Shown: positions 1-7,028 of the stretch, in pieces | How the letters are laid out: the number at the start of each line of letters is the position of its first letter | Position numbering within the stretch: position 1 is the first letter of the stretch | Assembly: GCA_937881505.1 (NCBI GenBank) | Contig: CALGEM010000112.1 | Location: 1 to 15,126, forward strand | Direction: 5' to 3' | Origin: an uncultured euryarchaeote | GTDB lineage: Archaea > Thermoplasmatota > Poseidoniia > Poseidoniales > Poseidoniaceae | Length of the DNA stretch: 15,126 nucleotides | Translations under genes and position numbers: made by a program | Notes under the pieces: model-generated | The model's database searches: none | What the model was told of the DNA's origin: nothing | The model's input: only the letters and a program-made list of their open reading frames with translations

Positions 1-45
1 TGGAAGTCTTGAGGGTGCTTGTGGCTATTGAATTCCTTTGTGCTG

Positions 46-582
46 TCATTCAACAACTTCCGTAATTCTGCACGAACCGCATCTTCGTCGAGGCGAGGTT
101 TGAATTTCTTGAGTTTCGAAATATTCTTGCTTTTGGCTGGTCATCCTTAAAGTGCCTGATTTGATGCGCTTCATCGCTTTCTTTGGGTCGCAATCAATCC
201 AGAAAACCAAGTCGGGAATCATCGCTGCAGCGTTCATGCTGGCTACTTTTTCCAGGCCCAAATCACCCACGACTCCCTGGTAGATGAGCGAAGAATGGAT
301 GTTTCGGTCGGAGATGACCACCGCCCCGCTGGCGAGGTGAGGGCGAATGAAGGTGTGGGAGTGGTCAAGGCGGTCAGCGGCGAACAAACCGGCTTCTTCG
401 AGGGGCGTTTTGTTGCCGAGTTTGACCGATTGCAGCGCCAACTTCCCGAGTTCGCTGTGCCGCCGGGGCTCGTGGGTCATCACGACCTCAGGAAACGGGA
501 ACTCGTTCAACAACTCACCGAGAATTCTGGCGGCTTCGCCCTTCCCTGACCCGTCGCCACCTTCGACACAGATGAGGTACAT
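46..582 (-). CDS. tmk: Thymidylate kinase (dTMP kinase), C-terminus out of frame
   Basis: Phosphorylates dTMP to dTDP with ATP in the cytoplasm, for dTTP synthesis. Visible family motifs in order: P-loop GGDGSGKG (residues 8-15), HEPRR (38-42, in place of the usual REPGG-type loop), AADR (68-71), SDRNIHSSLIYQG (91-103, the DRY..SS.AYQG motif with Asn for Tyr) and PDLVFWIDCDP (123-133). The start ATG lies 2 bases after the stop of the upstream membrane-protein gene, with GAGAGG 7 bases before it, so the two are probably cotranscribed. The literal frame stops at 178 residues and its last 20 or so (arginine- and cysteine-rich) do not look like the family. A neighbouring frame stays open from position 140 to the window edge and reads KPRLDEDAVRAELRKLLND. 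Removing one base from the TTT at 114-116 joins the frames as ...QKQEYFE then LKKFKPRLDED..., at least 193 residues, the usual size. I read the literal C-terminus as a sequencing error or mutation, with the true gene running past position 1. Confidence 0.88.
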   Translation of the reverse strand: MYLICVEGGDGSGKGEAARILGELLNEFPFPEVVMTHEPRRHSELGKLALQSVKLGNKTPLEEAGLFAADRLDHSHTFIRPHLASGAVVISDRNIHSSLIYQGVVGDLGLEKVASMNAAAMIPDLVFWIDCDPKKAMKRIKSGTLRMTSQKQEYFETQEIQTSPRRRCGSCRITEVVE

Positions 583-584
583 GC

Positions 585-1430
585 TCAGTCCTCTCGCTGG
601 TCTTCAAAGTCCTCTTTTGCAAAGAGGTTCACGATCATACCAAACAGAATGAGCGCCGGTCCGACGATGATGAGGCCACGACTGAAGAGAGCACCTGCGG
701 CCAAGTATTGGCTTCGTCGGTAGTGCTTTCCTCGACGGATTTCAGCAGCGGATTGCACGCCCAACAACGCCGTGCCAATGGTCAATATGCCGATGACGGT
801 TGAGAGGCCGACGGCGTTGTCAAGGGTCCACCCTGAAATTGATTGGTCGTCGCTCTCTTGCCTGGTTCCGTTTCCGGGCTTCATGGTGACGGGGTCAAGG
901 CCGACGTTATCGGGGACAAAGGTCCGTTCCACGGTGGTGTAGCCCTCTTTGGAGAACACGATGATGTGCACTTCTTGCTGCACATTACTCATCGAAAAAT
1001 AGCCAAAGGCATCGGTGGTGGTGCTGTTGAGGACCGCTTTTGTGGTCGCATCAAGGAGTTCAACGGACACGTTTTCCACACCATTACCGTCAACGTCTTC
1101 AAGCGCAGTACCGGAGATGTCCACGGCATCGCTTTCGGCAAAGAACGAAGTGTTGAGCAGCTCAGAGGGGTTGCCTTGGAGAATCAAGGCCCCGGTCATG
1201 ATGCCAAGAAGGCTGCCGATGAAGATGAGTGCCGCTGCAAGGTTTCTCCACCGGTCTGCGTCTCGGTCGATCATGGCGAACCATTCATCCTCCGATTCAG
1301 CGGTGGCCGATTCAATTTCGGCCGTGCTGACGACGAGTTCTTCCTCGGCCTCGCCGGCGAGTGCAGCTTCTTTTTTCGCCTTCACCCTCGCACGAAGGGC
1401 TTCCATGCGCTGTTCGCGTTCGGTGTCCAT
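585..1430 (-). CDS. Three-TM protein with carboxypeptidase-regulatory-like domain
   Basis: Function not recognised. The 281 residues show: a charged, probably helical N-terminus (1-60, Lys/Arg-rich then Glu-rich); TM1 at about 64-84; an extracellular beta-type domain at about 104-183 with the pattern DISGTALEDVDGNGVENVSVELL and a following DAFGYFSMSNV, typical of the carboxypeptidase regulatory-like (transthyretin-like) fold; and two more TM segments at about 208-228 and 250-270 joined by a basic loop (RRGKHYRRSQ). The C-terminus is short and acidic. With three TMs and the N-terminus inside, the beta domain faces outside. The start is ATG with AGGAGG at 1436-1441, spaced 5 bases, and a TATA-like GTATTATC on the minus strand at about 1463-1470. 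It sits 2 bases upstream of tmk, which suggests cotranscription but not shared function. The fold call rests on pattern only. Confidence 0.8.
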   Translation of the reverse strand: MDTEREQRMEALRARVKAKKEAALAGEAEEELVVSTAEIESATAESEDEWFAMIDRDADRWRNLAAALIFIGSLLGIMTGALILQGNPSELLNTSFFAESDAVDISGTALEDVDGNGVENVSVELLDATTKAVLNSTTTDAFGYFSMSNVQQEVHIIVFSKEGYTTVERTFVPDNVGLDPVTMKPGNGTRQESDDQSISGWTLDNAVGLSTVIGILTIGTALLGVQSAAEIRRGKHYRRSQYLAAGALFSRGLIIVGPALILFGMIVNLFAKEDFEDQRED

Positions 1431-1498
1431 GGGGCCCTCCTGTTCCGGCCAGTGCGTGCGCGGATAATACCTCTTTGCTTACTCACCGCGTACCTACA

Positions 1499-2689
1499 TC
1501 AGGGTTTGCCCTTCCACTCAACGACCAAAATCAATGTCAAAACAGAAAACAACCCAATAGCAGCCAACGCAGCAAGGCTCTTGGAACCCGTATCTTCCTC
1601 GGATTCTGTGTTGTTTGAGGATTCAGTGGGTTCTGTTGTGTTCTCGCCGTCAAGGTCCTCTGCTATGTCAACAAAGGCGTAAGTCCGCAAGCCGAGTTCA
1701 ACCAATCTCCCTACTGCTCCCAGTGATTCAGCGCTGACTTTGTCGGGTGTGTCTTCCATAGTGTGCCAATAACTTCCGAAGGTGTAGGGTTTTGGCTCGC
1801 CGTATGTGGTATCCATGATGTCGATGCTCGGGATGCCGAGTTCATGAGGGTGGACATGGTCGTCAAGAACACCCACGAGCGTATCGTATTGCACGATGTC
1901 CTCACCAGCCGCTCCACTGCAGTCGACGGTCCCGTTGACCATGCCGAGGTCCGTTGCGAGGTCAACAACTCGTGATTTCAGCGTGTCGTTACCCGGCAAG
2001 ATGTTGTGCAGTTGAAGGTCGGCATCACCCACCATGTCCAACAAGACAAAGGCGTGGATGGAGGCCACTTCTTCCTCGGTCAAATTCTCGGCCCAAGCCT
2101 CTGCGCCCAGGGTGTACTGCTGGTCTTGGTCCTCGGCATCGTTGAAGAACAAGATAACGTCGTGGTTAAGGCCCATGGATGGAATGTGTTTCGCAAGCTC
2201 GAGCAGGACGGCCACTCCGCTGGCGGCGTCGTTTGCACCCGGGACAGGTTGCGAACGGTTGCTTTCGTTGGTGTCCTGATCGGCGATGTTCCTCGAGTCG
2301 TAATGCGCAGAGAGGACCAGCAAGCCTGATGACGTGCCGTCCGGGCTCCATTTTGCGAACAGATTGGTCAAATTCATGTCGTATCGCTGGTGTTCTTGGG
2401 TGCTCACTTCGTAGTCAAGGGCCGTCAAATTCTCGGTGATCGCCTCTCGAAAGTTTGCGGATACCTCGCTGCCAGGGAGGCGCGGTCCGAGGTCAACTTG
2501 CCATTGAACCGAGGCGTTGGCTGCCTGTCCGTTGAATTGCAAGGTCTCCACCAATGCACAGCGGTCAATGCCTTGGTACGATTCGGCCGTGGACAAGGTC
2601 CCCTGAACCATGGTGGTGGCCAACACGATAGCGAGGCACGTGAAGAGAGCGGTGCGAGATGTCGTTCGAGGCGAAACCCCACGATGCAT
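1499..2689 (-). CDS. Secreted, membrane-anchored M28-family zinc metallopeptidase
   Basis: Predicted extracellular di-zinc aminopeptidase-type enzyme, 396 residues. An N-terminal hydrophobic signal segment (about 13-32) is followed by the M28 domain (about 50-340): DLGPRLPGSE (66-75), SAHYDSR (127-133, ligand His129), PGANDAASG (150-158, bridging Asp154), FFNDAEDQ (181-188, Glu186 and Asp187 as base and ligand), LLDMVGD (216-222, Asp218) and YWHTMEDTPDKV (308-319, ligand His309). All M28 ligand positions are therefore present. GPR.PGS near the N-terminus also occurs in the glutaminyl-cyclase-like M28 branch, so cyclase activity cannot be excluded. A Glu/Asn/Thr/Ser-rich linker (about 345-369) leads to a C-terminal TM (about 371-391) and a short basic tail, giving an enzyme tethered outside the cell. 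About ten N-X-S/T sequons suggest surface glycosylation. GGAGG at 2697-2701 lies 7 bases before the ATG. It is divergent from the large PKD protease gene, with only 87 bases between start codons. Confidence 0.88.
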   Translation of the reverse strand: MHRGVSPRTTSRTALFTCLAIVLATTMVQGTLSTAESYQGIDRCALVETLQFNGQAANASVQWQVDLGPRLPGSEVSANFREAITENLTALDYEVSTQEHQRYDMNLTNLFAKWSPDGTSSGLLVLSAHYDSRNIADQDTNESNRSQPVPGANDAASGVAVLLELAKHIPSMGLNHDVILFFNDAEDQDQQYTLGAEAWAENLTEEEVASIHAFVLLDMVGDADLQLHNILPGNDTLKSRVVDLATDLGMVNGTVDCSGAAGEDIVQYDTLVGVLDDHVHPHELGIPSIDIMDTTYGEPKPYTFGSYWHTMEDTPDKVSAESLGAVGRLVELGLRTYAFVDIAEDLDGENTTEPTESSNNTESEEDTGSKSLAALAAIGLFSVLTLILVVEWKGKP

Positions 2690-2696
2690 GATGATG

Positions 2697-2701
2697 CCTC
2701 C
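2697..2701 (-). promoter_or_regulatory. Shine-Dalgarno GGAGG of the M28 peptidase gene
   Basis: The minus strand reads GGAGG, 7 bases before the ATG at 2689, which supports that start. A TATA-like TATTTAAG lies only about 25 bases upstream of the ATG, which would place the transcript start almost at the start codon and leave this motif out of the message. Either initiation is leaderless or another promoter is used. Confidence 0.5.
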
Positions 2702-2710
2702 ACCACGGAC

Positions 2711-2742
2711 TCTTAAATACCTCCTTTCGTCTCGTAAAATTG
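2711..2742. promoter_or_regulatory. Divergent promoter region with TATA-like TTAAATA
   Basis: The 87 bases between the M28 start (2689) and the PKD-protease start (2777) contain CTTAAATAC at 2712-2720, the best match to an archaeal TATA box and near-symmetric, so it can be read either way (TATTTAAG on the minus strand). A second A/T-rich stretch, GTAAAAT, lies at 2734-2740. For the plus-strand gene the first box predicts a start near 2742 and a leader of about 35 bases. For the minus-strand gene it predicts a start close to the ATG. No BRE element is clear. Confidence 0.45.
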
Positions 2743-2766
2743 GGAATCAGTCTTACGATTCTTCTT

Positions 2767-2771
2767 GGTGA
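2767..2771 (+). promoter_or_regulatory. Shine-Dalgarno GGTGA deciding the PKD-protease start
   Basis: GGTGAT pairs with the AUCACC of the archaeal 16S 3' end and sits 5 bases before the ATG at 2777. It favours that ATG over the in-frame TTG at 2765, which would put basic, non-signal residues ahead of MSERRSS and would overlap this motif. Confidence 0.6.
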
Positions 2772-2776
2772 TTCAT

Positions 2777-5700
2777 ATGTCGGAACGACGCTCCAGTCCA
2801 GCCATCGCCTTCATCCTTCTCATGCTCTTCTCGAGCACGGCCCCTTTGTTGCTCTCCGTGGCCGCCGAAGGGGGGGAAGAATCCTCTTCATCACCGGCCT
2901 ACAACGCCGGTGGCACGATTATCGGTGACCTCGAGAATTTCGACCCCAGTGATGGAAGTGAGTATTTGTTTATTCACGAAGATGAACCCGTAGTCTCCGC
3001 CACACAGTTCATGCGGCAAGCATGGATTGACGCCGGCCGTCCCGGTGTTGACGACATGGTCATTGAACCCTCAATGGGCCGTTCAGGCGCCCGGGCTTGC
3101 AATCCGCACTCTGTGGGCGATACCCTGACCGTCCCCATTTCAGGCGGCTCAATTTCTGCCTATGTCGCAAAGACCACCACCACCGTGGCGTTCATCGTCC
3201 AAAGCGGGCGCACCTTGTCCTCCACGGTTCTCAACAATCTTGCAAGCACCTGGGATTCAACCATCTACCCCACCATGACCACCTACTACGGCAAGGATTA
3301 CCAAGACGGCCGTGGCCTTGCACCCCCCGACGTTGACAACAACTGTCAGGTCCAAATCGTCATCTACGATATCGACGGCGCCTACAATACCGGCGGTTAC
3401 TTCGCCCCCTCCTTTTCTTCCTCCAGAGAAGCGGTTTTCGTTGACTTTGCTGACATCACGCTCTCTTGGGGGCGTTCCATCCTCGCTCACGAATTGGAAC
3501 ACCTGTTGCACAACGCTCTCGACCCCTACGAAAATCTCTGGATCGATGAAGGAAACGCCGATGTCGCCATCTACCTCTGCTTTGGAGCGGATTCCACTTT
3601 GACCGGACACGTCAACGCCTGGACGGGTGCTCCCGAACAATCGGTGCGTTGGTGGAACCAACGCATTGCCGATTATGGAGCAGGCTACATGTTCACCATG
3701 TATCTCGCCGAACACCTCGGCGGCGGACCTGCTGTTCGTCAACTCGTCCAAGACACCGCTACGGGTGGACGGGGCGTTGAGAACCTCGCCCTTTCTCCAC
3801 AAGCGGGTCAAGTCGGTCTTCTCGGAAGAACAATGGGTGAGATTTTTGCGAACTTCAGCATTGCAGCAACCCTTGACTCTGACCAAGGAATCTACGGCTA
3901 TCCCAATTTGGAACTCAATCCCCAATGCAGTGGCGGAACCTTCTGCCGAGCCCAGCCCACCGACATCAACAGCGACTGGTCAACGCCGTGGTCCTCCACG
4001 GGCAACACCCTTGAAGGATGGGGCATTCGCTCGTTCAAGTTCACGCCGGGCAGCGCTTCACCTGCTCCGCTCACACTACGATTGACCGCCGACAGAATCC
4101 AGTTTGACGGCGTCATCGTCACAAAAGCCGTTTCAGACGGCCTGTGGAGCGTCACTGACCTCGACTTTACCAACAACGTCGCCACGGGACTCGTGCCTGG
4201 ATTTGGAAACTTGACTGACGAAGTGTGGGTCATCACATGGTACGCCTCAACCGTGGCGGATTGCGACTACACCTCATGCGGACCGTCCTATCCAGAGGGT
4301 ATTGTTGACATCGAGGCTGCTCGCATCACGTCGCCTGCAACACTTTCGCTGAACAACACCGTTCTTTCCGACCGCGACGGAGATGGCATGGACGATACGG
4401 TGGCCATCAACTATGGTGTTCTTTCCAACGCATTCTTCGAAGACTTGGATGTCGAAATCAACGTTCGAGACAGCAGCGGACAACTCGTTGACACCATCAC
4501 CGACCGTGTCGCCGCTGGTGGAGGCGTGGCGGTAGACGGGCAAGTCTATTTCACCGCACCTTTGGGCGACCAATACGCCTTTGAAATGGTCATGAAAGAC
4601 ATGCTTGGCGATGTTGTTGACACGCTGCAAACCTCTCCGCAGATGCTCAGCAACATGAAGCCAGTGGCCAACGGCAGCGTTTCTCTTACCGAGGTCCAAA
4701 CTTGGGAGAACATCCAGTTCCAAGGGGCTGGCTTTGATGCCTGGGGCCTCTCGTTGTCCAACAACAGCTTGCCTTACCTTGACGCCCCAACCGCTTATGC
4801 GTGGGTGTTTGGAGACAACGGCTCTTCCAATCTGAAATCACCGCTTCGTTCCTACACCGAAGTGGGCTCCTACAACGCCACGCTCCGCGTGCAAGACCGC
4901 GGAGGTACATGGTCGGAAACTCAGGTCCATCTCATCAACGTGAGCGATGATACCGAACCAATGCCCATCATCACGGTCAACAACGTGGTCATTGAGGACA
5001 ACATCTCGCTCTTGACCGGTCAACGCATCCTTTTCTCCGCAGGACGAACCATCGACAACGTCCCGATTGACCACTTGGACTTCCAATGGGACTGGGGTGA
5101 CGGGACTGCGAGTGGAGGAAAGGGCGTCTATGCACAACAGCATGAATGGGATGACATCAACGGAGAAAGCGCCATCTTCAACCTGACCTTAACGGTCTCC
5201 GACGGCATCAACGCTGGTGTGAAAACCATCCAAGTCAACATCAATAATCGAGTTCCTGTCCAAATTTTTGCCGAGACGATGACGACAATGACCTACACGA
5301 GTTTGGTCCTTCCTGATGTCTTTGTGGACGATGACGGTGAGATTTTGACCTACGACTGGTCCTTCCCTGACGGTGTCCGTGTGGGCACGGGAACGCCCAC
5401 GAGGAATGACGATTTCTCGGTGATAACGAGCAACGCAGGCAATCCAATTGTTGCATGGGATGTCCCCGGCAACAAAACGGTGTCATTGACGGTGACGGAC
5501 GACGATGGTAGCCAAGCCACGGCGGTGTTGACTGTCGTGGTCTTGAATCAAATGCCTGTTGCAACCTTCGATGTCCGAACGCTTTCGCCAACAGGGTCCC
5601 GGGAAATTGATTTCAGAGAAGAGGACGGCGAAGTCGACACGGCCTATGTCTTCGACGGCCTTGACAGCAGCGACCCCGACGGCACGGTTGGTGATTCAAC

Positions 5701-6982
5701 AGACATTGAGGTTTGGAATTGGACCTTTTCCGATGGGACGTTTGGCGACCGCCCGCAAGTGACGCACACCTTCACCACGCCCGGTGTCCACACCGTGACC
5801 TTGGTGGTCACCGACAAGGACGGAGAGGAAAGCTTCCCCCGCACCATGACCGTTCGGATTTCAAACCCACTCCCGATTATCCAAGTTCGAATTCTTGATG
5901 GCTACCTTGATGGTGAACCCATCACTACGTCTTCGGTCTTCCCCGAAGGCTCCGTTCCAGATGACTGGTCCCACACCTTCAACGAAGACGGTGCGGTGGT
6001 AACCGCCCCTGAACGAATGCTGTACTTCGATTCATCCGGGACTCGAGACGGCGATCGGCAGTTCGAAGGCAAATACGTGCCTTTTGAAACGGAATCTCCC
6101 GACTGGAACGGTTTGGTCCAATACACCTGGGACTTCGGTGATGCAACACCGTTGGTGCATGAAGCGACGCCATGGCACGCTTACACGCTGCCGGGAACCT
6201 ATACGGTGTCCTTGACCGTCCGAGATGGCTTTGGAACAGGCGATGTTTCCCGAGAGACCTTCACGGTCATCGTTGACCATCCACCGACGGCCAACGAAAT
6301 TTATGTCCCAGAGAATATTTTCGTCGGTTCTTCCATCTCCTTTGACGCTGATGTCTTCGACGCTGAAGCAGGCAACGAGATGGAAATTTACCGAGACAAT
6401 GACGTTAACGACGGCTCCATCACCGACCGCAACCAGACCATTTTGACGCAAATCACCGTTCGATGGGACTTTGACATCGAAACAGATACCGACGAAGACG
6501 GCGACCCGATGAACGACTGGAAGACACCCATCGCTGGTTCATCGGTGCGAACCATCAACACATGGAACGCCACGGGCTTTTACACCGTCCTCATCGAGGT
6601 GTGCGATGGCATGGGCCAATGCGATACATTGACCGAGGACATTGAGGTTGTTCCAGAACCAGAAGGACCTCCTTCCCTGTCTGATTTCAGCGCAGATGAG
6701 TGGAAATCCTGGCTCGCCGATGCTGGCTCAGAATTGGCCACTTTTATCGCTCTGATCGTTGTTGCACTTGTGCTCGGCTGGTTGGTCATGCGAGAACCCT
6801 CTTCCCTTGAAGAGGAGGCCAAGGAAGCAGCCGAGACCTACACGGACATTGAACACGTTGAAACTCAAGGAGGCTTACTTGGTATGGACCATCACATGCC
6901 TCCGCCTGCACCGAAGATATTGTCAAAGGAAGAACGGCGCAGTGATGACAGCGGTTATGTTCGTCCACTCCGACGACGTTGA
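2777..6982 (+). CDS. Giant surface zinc-protease-like protein with PKD repeats and C-terminal TM
   Basis: 1,401 residues, predicted exported and anchored outside the cell. In order: a basic start (MSERRSS) and signal peptide (about 9-30); a protease-like domain of roughly 90-400; zinc-binding HELEH (238-242) followed by WIDEGNAD with Glu258, the HExxH...E ligand set of gluzincins, most like M30/hyicolysin-type enzymes with a W..EG third-ligand motif (family assignment inferred); a beta-rich region with a calcium-loop-like DRDGDGMDD at about 531-539; then about six PKD or PKD-like domains between about 626 and 1291, with hallmarks such as WVFGDNGSS, WDWGDGTAS, WTFSDGTFG and WDFGDATP, each ending in a ..VTLTVTD-type strand; one TM at about 1320-1340; and a cytoplasmic tail ending RPLRRR. 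PKD arrays usually act as spacers or bind polymers. The start is ATG with GGTGA 5 bases upstream. The next gene follows after 46 bases with matching topology. Substrate unknown. Confidence 0.85.
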   Translation: MSERRSSPAIAFILLMLFSSTAPLLLSVAAEGGEESSSSPAYNAGGTIIGDLENFDPSDGSEYLFIHEDEPVVSATQFMRQAWIDAGRPGVDDMVIEPSMGRSGARACNPHSVGDTLTVPISGGSISAYVAKTTTTVAFIVQSGRTLSSTVLNNLASTWDSTIYPTMTTYYGKDYQDGRGLAPPDVDNNCQVQIVIYDIDGAYNTGGYFAPSFSSSREAVFVDFADITLSWGRSILAHELEHLLHNALDPYENLWIDEGNADVAIYLCFGADSTLTGHVNAWTGAPEQSVRWWNQRIADYGAGYMFTMYLAEHLGGGPAVRQLVQDTATGGRGVENLALSPQAGQVGLLGRTMGEIFANFSIAATLDSDQGIYGYPNLELNPQCSGGTFCRAQPTDINSDWSTPWSSTGNTLEGWGIRSFKFTPGSASPAPLTLRLTADRIQFDGVIVTKAVSDGLWSVTDLDFTNNVATGLVPGFGNLTDEVWVITWYASTVADCDYTSCGPSYPEGIVDIEAARITSPATLSLNNTVLSDRDGDGMDDTVAINYGVLSNAFFEDLDVEINVRDSSGQLVDTITDRVAAGGGVAVDGQVYFTAPLGDQYAFEMVMKDMLGDVVDTLQTSPQMLSNMKPVANGSVSLTEVQTWENIQFQGAGFDAWGLSLSNNSLPYLDAPTAYAWVFGDNGSSNLKSPLRSYTEVGSYNATLRVQDRGGTWSETQVHLINVSDDTEPMPIITVNNVVIEDNISLLTGQRILFSAGRTIDNVPIDHLDFQWDWGDGTASGGKGVYAQQHEWDDINGESAIFNLTLTVSDGINAGVKTIQVNINNRVPVQIFAETMTTMTYTSLVLPDVFVDDDGEILTYDWSFPDGVRVGTGTPTRNDDFSVITSNAGNPIVAWDVPGNKTVSLTVTDDDGSQATAVLTVVVLNQMPVATFDVRTLSPTGSREIDFREEDGEVDTAYVFDGLDSSDPDGTVGDSTDIEVWNWTFSDGTFGDRPQVTHTFTTPGVHTVTLVVTDKDGEESFPRTMTVRISNPLPIIQVRILDGYLDGEPITTSSVFPEGSVPDDWSHTFNEDGAVVTAPERMLYFDSSGTRDGDRQFEGKYVPFETESPDWNGLVQYTWDFGDATPLVHEATPWHAYTLPGTYTVSLTVRDGFGTGDVSRETFTVIVDHPPTANEIYVPENIFVGSSISFDADVFDAEAGNEMEIYRDNDVNDGSITDRNQTILTQITVRWDFDIETDTDEDGDPMNDWKTPIAGSSVRTINTWNATGFYTVLIEVCDGMGQCDTLTEDIEVVPEPEGPPSLSDFSADEWKSWLADAGSELATFIALIVVALVLGWLVMREPSSLEEEAKEAAETYTDIEHVETQGGLLGMDHHMPPPAPKILSKEERRSDDSGYVRPLRRR

Positions 6983-7019
6983 GGCAATGTCCTAAAACCG
7001 GCGGCAACGACAAGGACTC

Positions 7020-7024
7020 GGTGG
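7020..7024 (+). promoter_or_regulatory. Shine-Dalgarno-like GGTGG of the 7029 gene
   Basis: GGTGG ends 4 bases before the ATG at 7029. The 46-base gap after the protease gene has no A/T-rich TATA candidate, so this gene is probably translated from a shared message. Confidence 0.4.
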
Positions 7025-7028
7025 CGGA

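Noticed and set aside
843..1682. Open frame of 279 codons on the plus strand
   Set aside because: It runs antisense across the TM protein and into the M28 gene, spanning their promoter gap, with a composition unlike a real protein.
2765..2776. Upstream TTG start for the PKD protease
   Set aside because: It would overlap the GGTGA ribosome site. The ATG at 2777 gives a better signal-peptide start.
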